Positions 17,887 to 27,441 of a stretch of DNA of 64,000 nt are shown here, one piece after another. This DNA is from Alcanivorax sp. DSM 26293. GTDB taxonomy: Bacteria; Pseudomonadota; Gammaproteobacteria; Pseudomonadales; Alcanivoracaceae. The translations under genes were made by a program, and so were the position numbers. The DNA lies in contig NZ_FNUM01000005.1 of NCBI RefSeq assembly GCF_900107995.1, positions 124,001-188,000 of the forward strand. The letters run 5' to 3'. The stretch's first letter is position 1. Every line of letters starts with the position of its first letter. The notes under the pieces are model-generated. The model saw nothing but the letters and a program-made list of their open reading frames with translations, did not search any database and was not told the origin of the DNA.

Positions 17887-17964
17887 AAGCGTTGTTTGTT
17901 GAAGCCATGCTTGCATGGCGAACTGCCTCACACCTTCACGCCGAAGTCGGTAAACTGACTGGCC

Positions 17965-19293
17965 ATGGATAAACTGACTATGACAGCCCCCGCCGGCACG
18001 GCCCCCCTGGCGGCCATTCGCCGTTCCAGTGAGGATGTGGCCGGTCGCAAGAATTTGCAGCTGCTGATCCAGTTGCGCTGGATCGCCATGGGCGGGCAGC
18101 TGGCCACCATCCTGCTGGTGCACTACGGTTTCGGTATCACGCTGCCGCTGGGGCAGATGCTGGTGGTGCTGTTTGGCTTGTTGCTGCTGAACGCGGTGAG
18201 CCTGCTGCGCCTGAAATTGCCGAAAAGCATCGGCAATACCGAGTTGTTCCTGTCGCTGCTGATTGATGTGGCGACGCTGACCATCCTGCTCTATCTCAGT
18301 GGCGGGGCCACCAACCCCTTCGTATTTCTCTATCTGTTACAGGTGATTCTCGGGGCCGTGCTGCTCAAGGTGTGGTCCACCTGGGTGATCCTGATCACTA
18401 CTACCTTTTGCTTTGCCTGGCTGGCCTGGTCGGGCAAGCCGCTGCCGCTGCCGCTGGATCATTCCAAGGGTCTGTTCAGCCTGTATATCGAGGGGATGAT
18501 CATCTGCTTTGTGCTCAACGGGGTGCTGCTGGTGATCTTTATCAACCGCATCACCCGTAACCGTCGCCAGCGCGACGAGCACCTGGCGGAGCTTCGTCAA
18601 CGGGCCGCGGAGGAGGAGCACATCGTGCGCATGGGGCTGCTGGCCTCCGGCGCCGCCCACGAACTGGGCACCCCGCTGGCCACCCTGTCGGTGATTCTTG
18701 GCGACTGGCGGCACATGGAGCCGTTCAAGTCTGATCCGGACATGGCCCAGGAAATCGGCGAGATGCAGACCCAGGTGCTGCGTTGCAAGTCCATCGTCAG
18801 CGGCATCCTGCTGTCTGCCGGTGAGGCACGGGGCGAGTCGTCGGAGGAAACCACTGCCCGGGAATTCCTGGATGACCTGGTGGCGGAATGGCGGGAAACC
18901 CGCCCGGTGAAGGATTTCATTTACCTGAATGATTTTGGCCAGGACCTGAGCATCGTTTCCGACTCGGCCCTGAAGCAGAGCATCCATAACGTGCTCGATA
19001 ACGCCCTGGAGGCATCGCCGAAATGGGTGCGCCTGGATGTACATCGCCATGACGATAACCTGGTGATTTCGGTGACCGACCGGGGCCCCGGCTTCCCGGC
19101 GGCCATGCTGGAAAGCCTGGGGCGCCCCTACCAGTCCAGCAAGGGCCGACCGGGTAGCGGCCTGGGGTTGTTCCTGGTCATGAATGTGCTGCGTACCCTG
19201 GGGGGGAATCTGCGCGCCCGGAATCTGGTGCAGGGTGGGGCCGTGGTGATGCTGTCGTTACCCCTGTCCGCCGTCACGCTGGAAGAGGAATAG
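17965..19293 (+). CDS. regB: Redox-sensing histidine kinase RegB/PrrB family
   Basis: Membrane histidine kinase of 442 residues reporting on the respiratory redox state. Six hydrophobic segments precede a short linker. The loop GGATNPFVFLYLLQVILGAV contains the GGxxNPF element linked to quinone sensing in RegB. The H-box AAHELGTPLATLSVI is the RegB-specific form. The ATPase domain shows NVLDNALEASP, DRGPGFP and GSGLGLFLVMNVL. A GTG-started response regulator follows after 3 bp. Its place directly behind cyoABCD-surf1 implies control of terminal oxidase genes, the known role of this family. Confidence 0.9.
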   Translation: MDKLTMTAPAGTAPLAAIRRSSEDVAGRKNLQLLIQLRWIAMGGQLATILLVHYGFGITLPLGQMLVVLFGLLLLNAVSLLRLKLPKSIGNTELFLSLLIDVATLTILLYLSGGATNPFVFLYLLQVILGAVLLKVWSTWVILITTTFCFAWLAWSGKPLPLPLDHSKGLFSLYIEGMIICFVLNGVLLVIFINRITRNRRQRDEHLAELRQRAAEEEHIVRMGLLASGAAHELGTPLATLSVILGDWRHMEPFKSDPDMAQEIGEMQTQVLRCKSIVSGILLSAGEARGESSEETTAREFLDDLVAEWRETRPVKDFIYLNDFGQDLSIVSDSALKQSIHNVLDNALEASPKWVRLDVHRHDDNLVISVTDRGPGFPAAMLESLGRPYQSSKGRPGSGLGLFLVMNVLRTLGGNLRARNLVQGGAVVMLSLPLSAVTLEEE

Positions 19294-19296
19294 GTT

Positions 19297-19848
19297 GTGA
19301 GTGAGTTGGAGCAACAGACCGAGCGGTTGCTGCTGATCGTGGAAGACGACGAGGCCTTTGCCCGTACCTTGAGTCGTTCCTTTGAACGGCGCGGCTATAC
19401 CGTGATCCATGCGTCGGGAATGGACGAGATGGAGGTGTTGCTGGAGGACCATGATCCGGGCTACGCGGTAGTGGATCTGAAACTGAAAGGCGAGGCGTCC
19501 GGTCTGGCCTGTGTGCAGATGCTCAATCAGCATAACGAGGACATGCTGATTGTAGTGCTCACCGGTTACGCCAGCATTGCCACGGCGGTGGAAGCGGTGA
19601 AGCTGGGCGCCTGCCATTACCTGGCCAAACCCTCCAACACCGATGATATCGAAGCGGCCTTCCTGCGCGCCGAGGGCGACGTGGACGTGGCTCTGACCGC
19701 CCGGGAAACCGACCTGAAAACCCTGGAATGGGAACGCATCCACGAAACCCTGGCGGAAACCGGCTTTAATATCTCCGAAACCGCCCGCCGGCTTGGCATG
19801 CATCGACGGACCCTGGCCAGGAAGCTGGGCAAGCAGCGGGTTAAATAA
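19297..19848 (+). CDS. regA: Response regulator RegA/PrrA family
   Basis: 183-residue two-domain regulator paired with the upstream kinase. The GTG start lies 3 bp after the regB stop. The receiver domain has acidic pocket EDDE, phospho-acceptor Asp in YAVVDLKLKGEASGL, and Lys in HYLAKPSNTDDIEAAF. The C-terminal Fis-type helix-turn-helix (ISETARRLGMHRRTLARKLG) is the almost invariant RegA DNA-binding sequence. Family members adjust respiration genes to oxygen and redox state. The gene ends just before a perfect REP-like inverted pair. Confidence 0.92.
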   Translation: MSELEQQTERLLLIVEDDEAFARTLSRSFERRGYTVIHASGMDEMEVLLEDHDPGYAVVDLKLKGEASGLACVQMLNQHNEDMLIVVLTGYASIATAVEAVKLGACHYLAKPSNTDDIEAAFLRAEGDVDVALTARETDLKTLEWERIHETLAETGFNISETARRLGMHRRTLARKLGKQRVK

Positions 19849-19872
19849 TCTCGCAGTTCTCAATAACGCCGC

Positions 19873-19936
19873 GTAGGAGCGTCGCTGGCGGCGCGATAAC
19901 CACCCTATGGAATCGCGCCGCCAGCGACGCTCCTAC
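19873..19936. repeat. REP-like perfect inverted pair after regA
   Basis: Arms at 19873-19897 (GTAGGAGCGTCGCTGGCGGC start) and 19912-19936 are exact 25-bp reverse complements with a 14-bp loop. The same unit occurs singly at 3679. It likely forms a stable hairpin at the end of the regBA transcript. Confidence 0.78.
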
Positions 19937-20015
19937 AAAAATTGGGGGGGCTGTCGAAAAACGGTCACCCCAATCGATTAACTATGGAAAGCCAATTCCT
20001 TCAAGGAGAGAAGCC

Positions 20016-20438
20016 ATGTCGGAAGTCCGTCTTAATCCCTATCTGAATTTCCCGGGCAATTGCCGGGAAGCCTTTGATTTTTATGCCGGTGTCCTGCAGG
20101 CCGAGATCAGTTTCCTGATCACCATGGGCGAATCGCCCATGGCCAGTGAGGTGCCGGCAGAAAGCCACCATCACATCTGCCATGTCTGCCTGGAGGGGGA
20201 GGGCATCGTATTGATGGGGTCGGATTGCCCGCCGGATACGTATGAAAAACCGCAAGGCACCATCATCAATGTGCAGGCGGAAACCTCCGAGCGGGCGGAA
20301 GCCATCTTTGCGGCGTTGAGCGACGGCGGCGAGATTCGCATGCCCATGGAGGAAACCTTCTGGGCGAAGCGCTTTGGCATGTGCATCGACCGCTTCGGGG
20401 TGCCCTGGATGCTCAATTGCGACAAACCCATGCCGTAG
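20016..20438 (+). CDS. VOC-superfamily PhnB-like protein
   Basis: 140-residue glyoxalase/bleomycin-resistance fold protein of the PhnB (3-demethylubiquinone methyltransferase-like) group. LNPYLNFPGNCREAFDFYAG, QAEISFLITMGE and FWAKRFGMCIDRFGVPWMLN are the standard motifs. A strong AAGGAGAG site precedes the ATG. Such proteins occur widely and their substrates are mostly unknown. The neighbouring genes give no functional hint. Confidence 0.85.
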   Translation: MSEVRLNPYLNFPGNCREAFDFYAGVLQAEISFLITMGESPMASEVPAESHHHICHVCLEGEGIVLMGSDCPPDTYEKPQGTIINVQAETSERAEAIFAALSDGGEIRMPMEETFWAKRFGMCIDRFGVPWMLNCDKPMP

Positions 20439-20521
20439 TGTGGCTGTGGCATTCGGGCTGCGGAGGCCTGGGCGTGTGGATGCAGCGTGCCTGCCTGCAC
20501 ACGCCCCCGTATACTTGTGCC

Positions 20522-21532
20522 ATGAGCAATATACCTGCCAGCGATAACGGTACTTTTCTGTGGATGACCTACCAGGCCATGAGCAAGGCCGGCCTGGACT
20601 GCGCCGCCATCTTTGCCAGTGTCGGTATGCCTGACGAACCGCCGGATCGCTCCCAGCGGCGTATCAACTCTCCCCAGCAACGCTTCTGGGATGCGGCCGA
20701 AAAGGTTAGCGGCGATCCGGATATCGGGCTGCGCATCGGCGGTATGCTGCCGGCATGGCGGGGGCAGGTTCTCGAGTATCTGTTTCTCAGTAGCCCCACT
20801 TTCGGCGAGGGCCTGGAGCGGGCACTGCGTTACAGCCGGCTGATGACCGACGCCATGCAATTCCAGCTGCGGGTGGAGGGCGAGAGGGCAATCCTGTCCG
20901 GGCTCAGTCATCCGGTTCGTCATTATCTGGAATGTGCGACCTGCATTGTTCTGCGCTTCCTGCGCCATGTCTCCGAGAGCGACTTCCAGCCACAGCATAT
21001 CCAGTTTGAACATGCCGAAGGCGCCAGTGGGACCCTTTACGAAAGTGTTTACCGGTGTCCGGTGGTCTTGGGGGCAGAAGAGGGGGCGCTGGTGTTCCCC
21101 GCTGCCCTGCTGGACCGGGCCTCGCCTGCGGCGGAGCCGGAGCTGCTGGCGGTGCATGAAAAACTGGCCTTGCAGAAGATGGCCGATCTGGCACGCCAGG
21201 ATTTCCTGCTCACCCTGGAGCGGGAGCTGGGCAGCTTGCTGGAGCAGGGCGATGCGTCCCTGGATGCGCTGGCTGCGCGGGTTGGCCGCAAGCCTCGGGC
21301 GCTGCGGGCGGAGCTTGAGGAGGCCGGGACCAGCTTCAAACAGCTGCTGACCGGTTACCGGGAGCGTCTGTCCCGGCGCTTGCTGGCGCGCACCCAGGAA
21401 CCCATCGACCAGATTCTCTACCTCACCGGGTTCTCCGAACCGGCGGCATTTACCCGCGCCTTCAAGCGCTGGACCGGGGAAACCCCCTCCGCCTATCGCA
21501 AACGCAAGCAGTCGGAAAACCCGGATTCTTGA
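20522..21532 (+). CDS. AraC-family regulator with PF12625-type N-terminal domain
   Basis: 336-residue transcription factor. The N-terminal two thirds (YQAMSKAGLDCAAIFASVGM, YSRLMTDAMQFQLRVEG) match the arabinose-binding-like sensor domain seen in OruR/ArgR-type AraC regulators of gammaproteobacteria. The C-terminal DNA-binding part includes IDQILYLTGFSEPAAFTRAF and KRWTGETPSAYRKRK. I use the ATG at 20522 (MSNIPASDNG); a longer reading would cross the previous gene. The ligand is unknown. It could control the following fatty-acid-hydroxylase-like gene, which starts 93 bp downstream. Confidence 0.86.
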   Translation: MSNIPASDNGTFLWMTYQAMSKAGLDCAAIFASVGMPDEPPDRSQRRINSPQQRFWDAAEKVSGDPDIGLRIGGMLPAWRGQVLEYLFLSSPTFGEGLERALRYSRLMTDAMQFQLRVEGERAILSGLSHPVRHYLECATCIVLRFLRHVSESDFQPQHIQFEHAEGASGTLYESVYRCPVVLGAEEGALVFPAALLDRASPAAEPELLAVHEKLALQKMADLARQDFLLTLERELGSLLEQGDASLDALAARVGRKPRALRAELEEAGTSFKQLLTGYRERLSRRLLARTQEPIDQILYLTGFSEPAAFTRAFKRWTGETPSAYRKRKQSENPDS

Positions 21533-21625
21533 TCCTGGTGACGGCGATTACTGCCCTGCGGATCAAATCGATCGGAGTGGAATTGGGCAGGATAGCCGGC
21601 AACAGGTTATCCATGAGGTCTTCCC

Positions 21626-22258
21626 ATGCTCGGTTTTCCCGTCGCATTGCTTAGCGTTAACGCCTTCGAGTGGTACGCCCACAAGGTGTGGTTGCACGAA
21701 TTCCCGCGAAAGCACCGGAATAGTCCGTTCTTTACCCATATTCGCCACCACAAGCGTGCCCGCCTTAATGGTTTCGAGGACGAGGGTTACACCCAATCCA
21801 TGTGGAAAGACCAGGAAATGTTCAATGAAAAGGCGGCGCTGATCGGACTCTGTGTCGTGTTCACGCCTACCGTGGTGGTGGCGCCCTTTTTTACCGTCGG
21901 CGTGTACTATGGCGCCTGGCAATACTGGCATAAGCACAGCAAGGCGCATCTGGACCCGGAATGGGCGAAAGCAAACCTGCCCTGGCATTACGACCACCAC
22001 ATGAACACCAACCAGGACGCCAACTGGTGTGTGACGCGGCCCTGGTTCGACTACATCATGGGCACCCGGGTTATTGGTGAGTCGGATATCGCAGAAACCA
22101 ACCCCCTGGGTATGAACCTCCCCCAGTGGCTGGAAAAGCCCGTTAACCGGGTGGTCCGCCGTGTTTTGCCGAAGGCCTTTACCCGGCTGGATGAAAACCG
22201 CGAGCTGGAAGCGCAGCGTCTGCACGATAGCCAGGCGACCGAGGTGGATGCGGCCTAG
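21626..22258 (+). CDS. Fatty acid hydroxylase/sterol desaturase-like di-iron protein
   Basis: 210-residue probable membrane protein with clustered His motifs typical of non-heme di-iron hydroxylases: HKVWLH (residues 19-24), HIRHHKR (about 39-45), HKHSKAH and WHYDHHMN. One hydrophobic stretch (ALIGLCVVFTPTVVVAPFFT) lies between. Motif order matches the fatty acid hydroxylase superfamily, though spacing is compact and there are fewer helices than in CrtZ or sterol desaturases. The substrate is unknown. It lies downstream of an AraC-type regulator. Confidence 0.65.
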   Translation: MLGFPVALLSVNAFEWYAHKVWLHEFPRKHRNSPFFTHIRHHKRARLNGFEDEGYTQSMWKDQEMFNEKAALIGLCVVFTPTVVVAPFFTVGVYYGAWQYWHKHSKAHLDPEWAKANLPWHYDHHMNTNQDANWCVTRPWFDYIMGTRVIGESDIAETNPLGMNLPQWLEKPVNRVVRRVLPKAFTRLDENRELEAQRLHDSQATEVDAA

Positions 22259-22273
22259 GGTTGTTAACAGGGT

Positions 22274-22615
22274 TTAATGGATCTGATCCGGTGGAGGGGT
22301 AAAGCGGTGGGGCGGTAGCTCCACCCGCTGTACCTGGCCTCCCTGCACATAGGTGTGGCCCGGGTAGCGCTCGCCGCCAGTGACGGTGAATTCGAAGCGG
22401 TAGATGCGGGTGATACGCCGTTTGCCGTGGCGGTCTTTGATCAGCGCCAGTTTTTCCGGCCCCACGGTATCATCCAGAAACTCCACTTCTTCCCGCTCGC
22501 AAAATCGCCGGGTGTAGATCAGCGCCCGCTCACGGATGCCATGGGAACGCCAGAACAGGGCGGCGATCACTATCACGGCAGTGACCAGGCCGATGTCGGT
22601 CAGATCCAGATTCAT
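22274..22615 (-). CDS. DUF3301 family protein
   Basis: 113 residues with an N-terminal membrane helix (LTDIGLVTAVIVIAALFWRS) and a conserved soluble part GIRERALIYTRRFCEREEVE, followed by RITRIYRFEFTVTGGERYPG and PPHRF, characteristic of DUF3301. Its start overlaps the stop of the upstream DUF1415 gene (ATGA), so the two are co-transcribed. Function is unknown. Confidence 0.8.
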   Translation of the reverse strand: MNLDLTDIGLVTAVIVIAALFWRSHGIRERALIYTRRFCEREEVEFLDDTVGPEKLALIKDRHGKRRITRIYRFEFTVTGGERYPGHTYVQGGQVQRVELPPHRFTPPPDQIH

Positions 22616-23178
22616 GGAGCCCGTCCTGTCAGGTTGCCGAACAGGCTGCGCCACTGGTCGTCACTGAGGCCGTTGAGAGTGGCGATGTTGCGCTCGGGAA
22701 TCTGCTCCGGGTCCGGGTAGCTGGCCAGGCCCCGGTCCAGGCTGGCTTCTCGGAGGATATGCAGGATCGGGTAGGGGGCCCGGTTGGTGAAGTTCTCGCG
22801 GTCGTCCACCTGCGTATCGGCAAACTGATAGGCCGGATGGAAACTGGCAATCTGAAAGGTGCCTTCCCAGCCCTGCTGTTCCAGCAGGCCGTCGGCCAGA
22901 TCGAGCATGTCGTTGTAGTCGAGAAAATCATCCAGCTGATCCGGAATGATCAGCAGGGTGGTGTCGATCTGCTCGGCGGGGGTGCGATCCAGCCGTTCCA
23001 GCTCGTCATAAAGATCCACCAGCAGGGTTTCCACATTGCGGCTGTCGCTGACGGCAAAGTGCACCTGCCCGGCGTTCAGGGGTTTACGGGCAAAGGGGCA
23101 CAGGTTCAGGCCGACGACGATCTGTTCCAGCCACTGGCGAGTGTCGGCGATGATGGTATCGGAAGCAGGCATGTTCAT
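22612..23178 (-). CDS. DUF1415 family protein
   Basis: 188-residue cytosolic protein. TRQWLEQIVVGLNLCPFARK near the N-terminus, TTLLIIPDQLDDFLDYNDML, and FQIASFHPAYQFADTQVDDR with YPILHILRE are family hallmarks. The LCPFA Cys is conserved in my recollection of the family, but no activity has been assigned. The ATG at 23178 is selected over upstream codons that would run into an inverted repeat. It forms an operon with the DUF3301 gene. Confidence 0.83.
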   Translation of the reverse strand: MNMPASDTIIADTRQWLEQIVVGLNLCPFARKPLNAGQVHFAVSDSRNVETLLVDLYDELERLDRTPAEQIDTTLLIIPDQLDDFLDYNDMLDLADGLLEQQGWEGTFQIASFHPAYQFADTQVDDRENFTNRAPYPILHILREASLDRGLASYPDPEQIPERNIATLNGLSDDQWRSLFGNLTGRAP

Positions 23179-23278
23179 TGGGCTACGAGGTAGTAAAAGG
23201 GCGAGGGTAGCATGGATTCGTGTGGCCGTCGGGCGGAATGCGTAATGCGAGAGGAGGCACCGGTTTGATGACTCAGCA

Positions 23279-23357
23279 GCGAGGTCTGAGGTACGAGTTT
23301 CGAAAGGCAAACTGCCGTTGGTTTTCGCTCCTCGAAACTCGCTTCTCGCGACGGGCT
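23279..23357. repeat. TTTCGAAAGGC-family inverted repeat
   Basis: An arm beginning GCGAGGTCTGAGGTACGAGT (about 23280) continues into TTTCGAAAGGCAAA and is complemented by TTTTCGCTCCTCGAAACTCG through about 23350. The same word set forms hairpins at 3715-3800 and 42795-42870. It separates the DUF1415 and MOSC genes and probably acts as a terminator or insulator. Confidence 0.6.
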
Positions 23358-23376
23358 GTTAGTTGCCCCAGAGGCT

Positions 23377-23838
23377 TCAGGCGTCTTCAGGCGTCACAAT
23401 AGGGTCGCCCACCCGCACTACGCCGCTGGAGAGGATTTCACAACGCAGGCCGCCCCGGCCGAGCAGGGCCTTTACCACCTGGGGTGGGGTCAGGTCGCCG
23501 GCCAGCAGCTTGCCCACCACGGAGCAGGGCTCGCACAGTTCGATGCCCCGCAGGCGGATGTTGCCGAGCAAAAACTCCCGGCCTTCCAGGGCATTCAGGT
23601 CCACCCCTTCGGTGAGCACATTGCGGCGCAGAATGTGGGGTTCAACCCGCTGCTGATGATCCCGGTTGAAGTCGGCGATGGCTTCGGATTCGATCAGGGT
23701 AATCTGTTCGGCGGGCTTTGCATTGCGCCGGTAATGCCGATCGCCAACGATGCCGCAACCGGCGCGCAATTGCACGGCGGGCTGGCTTTCTACCGGGCCG
23801 CGGGATTCGCTGGCGGTGAACAAGGCGAGGACTTTCAT
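23377..23838 (-). CDS. MOSC domain protein
   Basis: 153 residues forming one MOSC (molybdenum cofactor sulfurase C-terminal) domain. GIVGDRHYRR, ITLIESEAI, HILRRNVLTEGVDLNALEGR and the Cys in GIELCEPCSVVGKLLAG match the YiiM/MOSC beta-barrel with its conserved Cys. The start at 23838 is preceded by AGGAG. Single-domain MOSC proteins are thought to bind or transfer molybdopterin-linked sulfur or detoxify N-hydroxylated bases; which applies here is unknown. Confidence 0.85.
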   Translation of the reverse strand: MKVLALFTASESRGPVESQPAVQLRAGCGIVGDRHYRRNAKPAEQITLIESEAIADFNRDHQQRVEPHILRRNVLTEGVDLNALEGREFLLGNIRLRGIELCEPCSVVGKLLAGDLTPPQVVKALLGRGGLRCEILSSGVVRVGDPIVTPEDA

Positions 23839-23933
23839 GGGGCTCCTGGGTTCTGGCCGGAGGCTGACACGGGCATTCGAGCGATAGTCTATCAAAACGC
23901 GCCTGAATCCACCGTTGTTAAGGGGGCGATAGC

Positions 23934-24017
23934 CGTTGGAGCCTTGCTCGCAAGGCGAAGGGATGAATCCGTCCTGGTGCCCACTGAAACCTTCGCCTTG
24001 CGAGCAAGGCTCCAACG
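23934..24017. repeat. REP-like perfect inverted pair upstream of trpE
   Basis: Arms 23934-23961 (CGTTGGAGCCTTGCTCGCAA start) and 23990-24017 are exact 28-bp reverse complements. A single related unit is found at 60114. They belong to the same general plan as the GTAGGAGC pairs but with a different core. Confidence 0.75.
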
Positions 24018-24291
24018 GGGGCATGCCTGGGGGGAGTGTCTGGCGTCGGGCGCTGTCATTCGCTAGAATTCTCTCCATCTTCACGTTTGAGAAAGGACGT
24101 CCCCCTTGGACCGTGCCCTGATCAACAGCTTTGCCTTCCTTTCCTCACCCGCCAGCTGGCGATGGTGACGCTCCCCTTGTGACTGTGCCCGGTGCACGGA
24201 CACGCCCTTTTTGCCTTGTTTTTCCTCTACAATCGTTGCACTTGTCGGCCTGTGCGTTTGAATGGCCGAGCGAAGACCAATAGGGACAACC

Positions 24292-25785
24292 ATGTCACAA
24301 CAGCAACTGGATCGTTATGCCCAAGAGGGCTATACCCGGGTGCCGCTGGTACGCGAGGTGCTGGCGGATCTGGATACGCCGCTGACCGCCTACCGCAAAC
24401 TGGCCCAGGGGCCTTACAGCTACCTGTTTGAATCCGTTCAGGGCGGCGAGCGCTGGGGGCGCTATTCCATTCTCGGGCTGCCGGCCACGGAAGTGATCCG
24501 CATCACCGGCCAGACCGTCAATGTCAGCAATGAACAGGGCGAGACCACCACCGAGGTCGCCGACCCGATCCAGTGGATTGAAGACTACCGTCAGCAGTAT
24601 CGCTCACCGGAAATCCCCGGGCTGCCCCGTTTCAACGGTGGCCTGGTGGGCTACTTCGGTTATGACAGCGTGCGCTATTTCGAGCCGCGGCTGGGTCCGG
24701 CCCCCGGTGAGGATGTGCTCGGCGTGCCGGATATCCTGCTGATGCGCTCCGAAGAAGTGGTGGTGTTCGATAATCTGCGCGGTGCCCTGTTCCTGGTGGT
24801 GCATGTGGACCCCCGTGACGGGGATGCGGGCAAGCAGGCGGCACAGCGTCTGGATGCGCTGCAGGCGCAGCTGCGTGCGCCCCTGCCGGAGCCGGAGCAT
24901 ACCGTGTACGGCGAGCCGGTGGACGAAAGCGATTTCCGCAGCGAATTCCCGGAAGACCAGTTCAAGGCCGGCGTGGAGAAGGTGCGTGAGTATATTCTCG
25001 CCGGCGACGTGATGCAGGTGGTGCCGGCCCAGCGCATGAGCTGCCCGTTCCAGGCGCCGGCGCTGGATCTGTACCGGGCACTGCGTTATCTGAACCCGTC
25101 GCCGTACATGTTCTATCTGGATCTGGGCGATTTCCATATTGCCGGCTCTTCCCCGGAGATTCTCACCCGGGCGGAGCAGGGATCGGTCACGGTTCGGCCC
25201 ATCGCCGGTACGCGCAAGCGCGGTGCCAACAGCGAGGAAGACCAGGCTCTGGAAGCGGACCTGCTGGCGGACCCCAAGGAAATCGCCGAGCACCTGATGC
25301 TGATTGATCTGGGCCGTAACGATGTGGGCCGGGTGGCGAAACCGGGCAAGGTCACGCTCACCGACAAGATGGTGGTGGAACGCTACTCCCACGTGATGCA
25401 TATCGTGTCCAATGTGGAAGGCGAGTTGCGTGATGGCCTGGGGCCGTTGGACGTACTGCGTGCCACCTTCCCGGCAGGCACCCTGAGCGGAGCACCGAAG
25501 ATCCGCGCCATGGAAATCATCGACGAACTGGAACCCACCAAGCGTGGCATCTACGGCGGCGCCGTGGGCTATATCGGTTTCAACGGCGACATGGATACCG
25601 CCATCGCCATCCGCACCGCCGTGGTCAAGGACCAGCGCCTCTACGTACAGGCCGGCGCAGGCATTGTGGCCGACTCGGTGCCCCAGTCCGAATGGGACGA
25701 GACCATGAACAAGGCCCGGGCCGTGTTCCGGGCAGTGAATCTGGCACTGGGTGGCCTCAACCTGGAAGACGGAGGGCAGCGGTAA
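24292..25785 (+). CDS. trpE: Anthranilate synthase component I
   Basis: Converts chorismate plus ammonia (from TrpG) to anthranilate, the first committed tryptophan step. 497 residues from the ATG at 24292. The N-terminal region [20 protein letters not shown] holds the tryptophan feedback site. The catalytic half shows [65 protein letters not shown] and [20 protein letters not shown]. The stop overlaps the trpG ATG (TAATG). I looked for a Trp-rich leader peptide and attenuator in 24018-24291 and saw none. Confidence 0.97.
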   Translation: MSQQQLDRYAQEGYTRVPLVREVLADLDTPLTAYRKLAQGPYSYLFESVQGGERWGRYSILGLPATEVIRITGQTVNVSNEQGETTTEVADPIQWIEDYRQQYRSPEIPGLPRFNGGLVGYFGYDSVRYFEPRLGPAPGEDVLGVPDILLMRSEEVVVFDNLRGALFLVVHVDPRDGDAGKQAAQRLDALQAQLRAPLPEPEHTVYGEPVDESDFRSEFPEDQFKAGVEKVREYILAGDVMQVVPAQRMSCPFQAPALDLYRALRYLNPSPYMFYLDLGDFHIAGSSPEILTRAEQGSVTVRPIAGTRKRGANSEEDQALEADLLADPKEIAEHLMLIDLGRNDVGRVAKPGKVTLTDKMVVERYSHVMHIVSNVEGELRDGLGPLDVLRATFPAGTLSGAPKIRAMEIIDELEPTKRGIYGGAVGYIGFNGDMDTAIAIRTAVVKDQRLYVQAGAGIVADSVPQSEWDETMNKARAVFRAVNLALGGLNLEDGGQR

Positions 25786-26387
25786 TGCGTGTGCTGATGA
25801 TCGACAACTACGACAGCTTTACCTACAACCTGGTGCAGTACCTGCAGGAACTGGGTGCCGAGGTGCTGGTCCACCGCAATGATCAGATCACCATCGACGA
25901 GATCGAAGCGCTGAACCCGGATCGGCTGATGATTTCCCCCGGGCCCTGTACCCCCAATGAGGCGGGCATCTCCATTGCGGCGATTCAGCACTTTGCCGGC
26001 AAGCTGCCGATTCTGGGAGTCTGTCTGGGCCACCAGAGTATTGGCCAGGCCTTCGGTGGCAAGGTGGTGCGCGCCCGTCAGGTGATGCACGGCAAGACCT
26101 CACCCATTTACCACAGTGGCGTGGGCATTTTCCGCAACCTGCCGTCGCCCTATACGGCCACCCGTTATCACTCCCTGGTGGTGGAAAAGGACAGTCTGCC
26201 GGATTGCCTGGAAATGACCGCCTGGACCTGCCACGAAGATGGTAGCGTGGACGAGGTCATGGGCATGCGCCACAAGACCCTGCCTATCGAAGGGGTGCAG
26301 TATCATCCCGAATCCATTTTGAGTGAGCATGGCCATGCCCTGCTTGAGAACTTCCTGAACAACGAACAACAAGGGGACGCCGCATGA
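25785..26387 (+). CDS. trpG: Anthranilate synthase glutamine amidotransferase component
   Basis: Supplies ammonia from glutamine to TrpE. 200 residues, class I amidotransferase: [20 protein letters not shown] at the N-terminus, oxyanion segment [11 protein letters not shown], nucleophile Cys in [16 protein letters not shown], and the His-Glu pair in [12 protein letters not shown]. The ATG shares a base with the trpE stop and its own stop overlaps trpD (ATGA), giving coupled translation of the complex. Confidence 0.97.
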   Translation: MRVLMIDNYDSFTYNLVQYLQELGAEVLVHRNDQITIDEIEALNPDRLMISPGPCTPNEAGISIAAIQHFAGKLPILGVCLGHQSIGQAFGGKVVRARQVMHGKTSPIYHSGVGIFRNLPSPYTATRYHSLVVEKDSLPDCLEMTAWTCHEDGSVDEVMGMRHKTLPIEGVQYHPESILSEHGHALLENFLNNEQQGDAA

Positions 26388-27427
26388 ATATCCAGCAGGC
26401 CCTGGCCAAGGTGGTCGAGCAGATTGATCTGAGCGTGGACGAGATGCAGGAGGTGATGCGTCAGATCATGACCGGTGGCGCCACCGACGCCCAGATTGGC
26501 GGCTTCCTGGTGGCCCTGCGCATGAAAAGCGAGTCCCTGGATGAGATTACCGGAGGCGTGCAGGTCATGCGTGAGCTGGTGACCGCCGTGCCGGTGCAGA
26601 ATCGCCAGTATCTGGTGGATATTGTCGGTACCGGCGGTGACGGTGCCAACCTGTTCAACGTGTCTTCCGCCAGTGCCTTTGTGGCGGCGGCGGCGGGGGC
26701 CCGGGTGGCCAAGCACGGCGGGCGTTCGGTGAGCTCAAAAAGCGGCTCGGCGGACCTGCTGGAAACCGCCGGTATTGCCCTGGATCTGACCCCGGAACAG
26801 ATCGGCAGCTGCGTGGACAATGTGGGCGTCGGCTTCATGTTTGCCCCCAATCACCACAAGGCCATGAAGTACGCCGTGGGGCCGCGCAAGGAGCTGGGCA
26901 TGCGCACCCTGTTCAACATCCTCGGGCCCATGACCAACCCGGCCGGCGTCCAGCGCCTGGTGTTGGGGGTCTTCTCCGAGAAGCTGTGCCGACCCATGGC
27001 GGAAGTCATGGGCCGTCTCGGTGCCGAGCACGTGATGGTGGTGCACAGCAAGGATGGCCTGGACGAGATCAGCCTGGCCACCCGGACCCATGTGGCGGAA
27101 TTCCGTAACGGGGAAATCAGCGAATACGCGGTGACCCCGGAAGACCTGGGGCTGGACTCTGATTCACTGGTGGGCCTGGATGTGACCGACTCCGATGCCT
27201 CCCTGGCCCTGATTCGCGACGCCTTTGGCAAGCGCAGCAGCGATGCCGCCCGCAAGGCGGCGGACATGATTGCCCTGAACGCCGGGGCGGCCATCTATGT
27301 GAGCGGGATTACCCGGACCCATAAAGAGGGGGTACGCATGGCGGAAGACTTGATCCACAATGGAGAGGCAGCGGAGCGCATGCGTGAGCTGGCCCAGTTT
27401 TCCACGGCACTGACTGCTGCAGACTGA
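26384..27427 (+). CDS. trpD: Anthranilate phosphoribosyltransferase
   Basis: Joins anthranilate to phosphoribosyl pyrophosphate. 347 residues. Seen motifs: [19 protein letters not shown], the glycine-rich PRPP site [60 protein letters not shown] and [15 protein letters not shown]. Length is normal for the monofunctional enzyme. It follows trpG with a four-base overlap and precedes trpC by 14 bp. Confidence 0.97.
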   Translation: MNIQQALAKVVEQIDLSVDEMQEVMRQIMTGGATDAQIGGFLVALRMKSESLDEITGGVQVMRELVTAVPVQNRQYLVDIVGTGGDGANLFNVSSASAFVAAAAGARVAKHGGRSVSSKSGSADLLETAGIALDLTPEQIGSCVDNVGVGFMFAPNHHKAMKYAVGPRKELGMRTLFNILGPMTNPAGVQRLVLGVFSEKLCRPMAEVMGRLGAEHVMVVHSKDGLDEISLATRTHVAEFRNGEISEYAVTPEDLGLDSDSLVGLDVTDSDASLALIRDAFGKRSSDAARKAADMIALNAGAAIYVSGITRTHKEGVRMAEDLIHNGEAAERMRELAQFSTALTAAD

Positions 27428-27441
27428 TAAGGAGAGCGGTT

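Noticed and set aside
24018-24291. Possible trp attenuator upstream of trpE
   Set aside because: No short ORF with consecutive Trp codons and no terminator hairpin followed by T-run was found.
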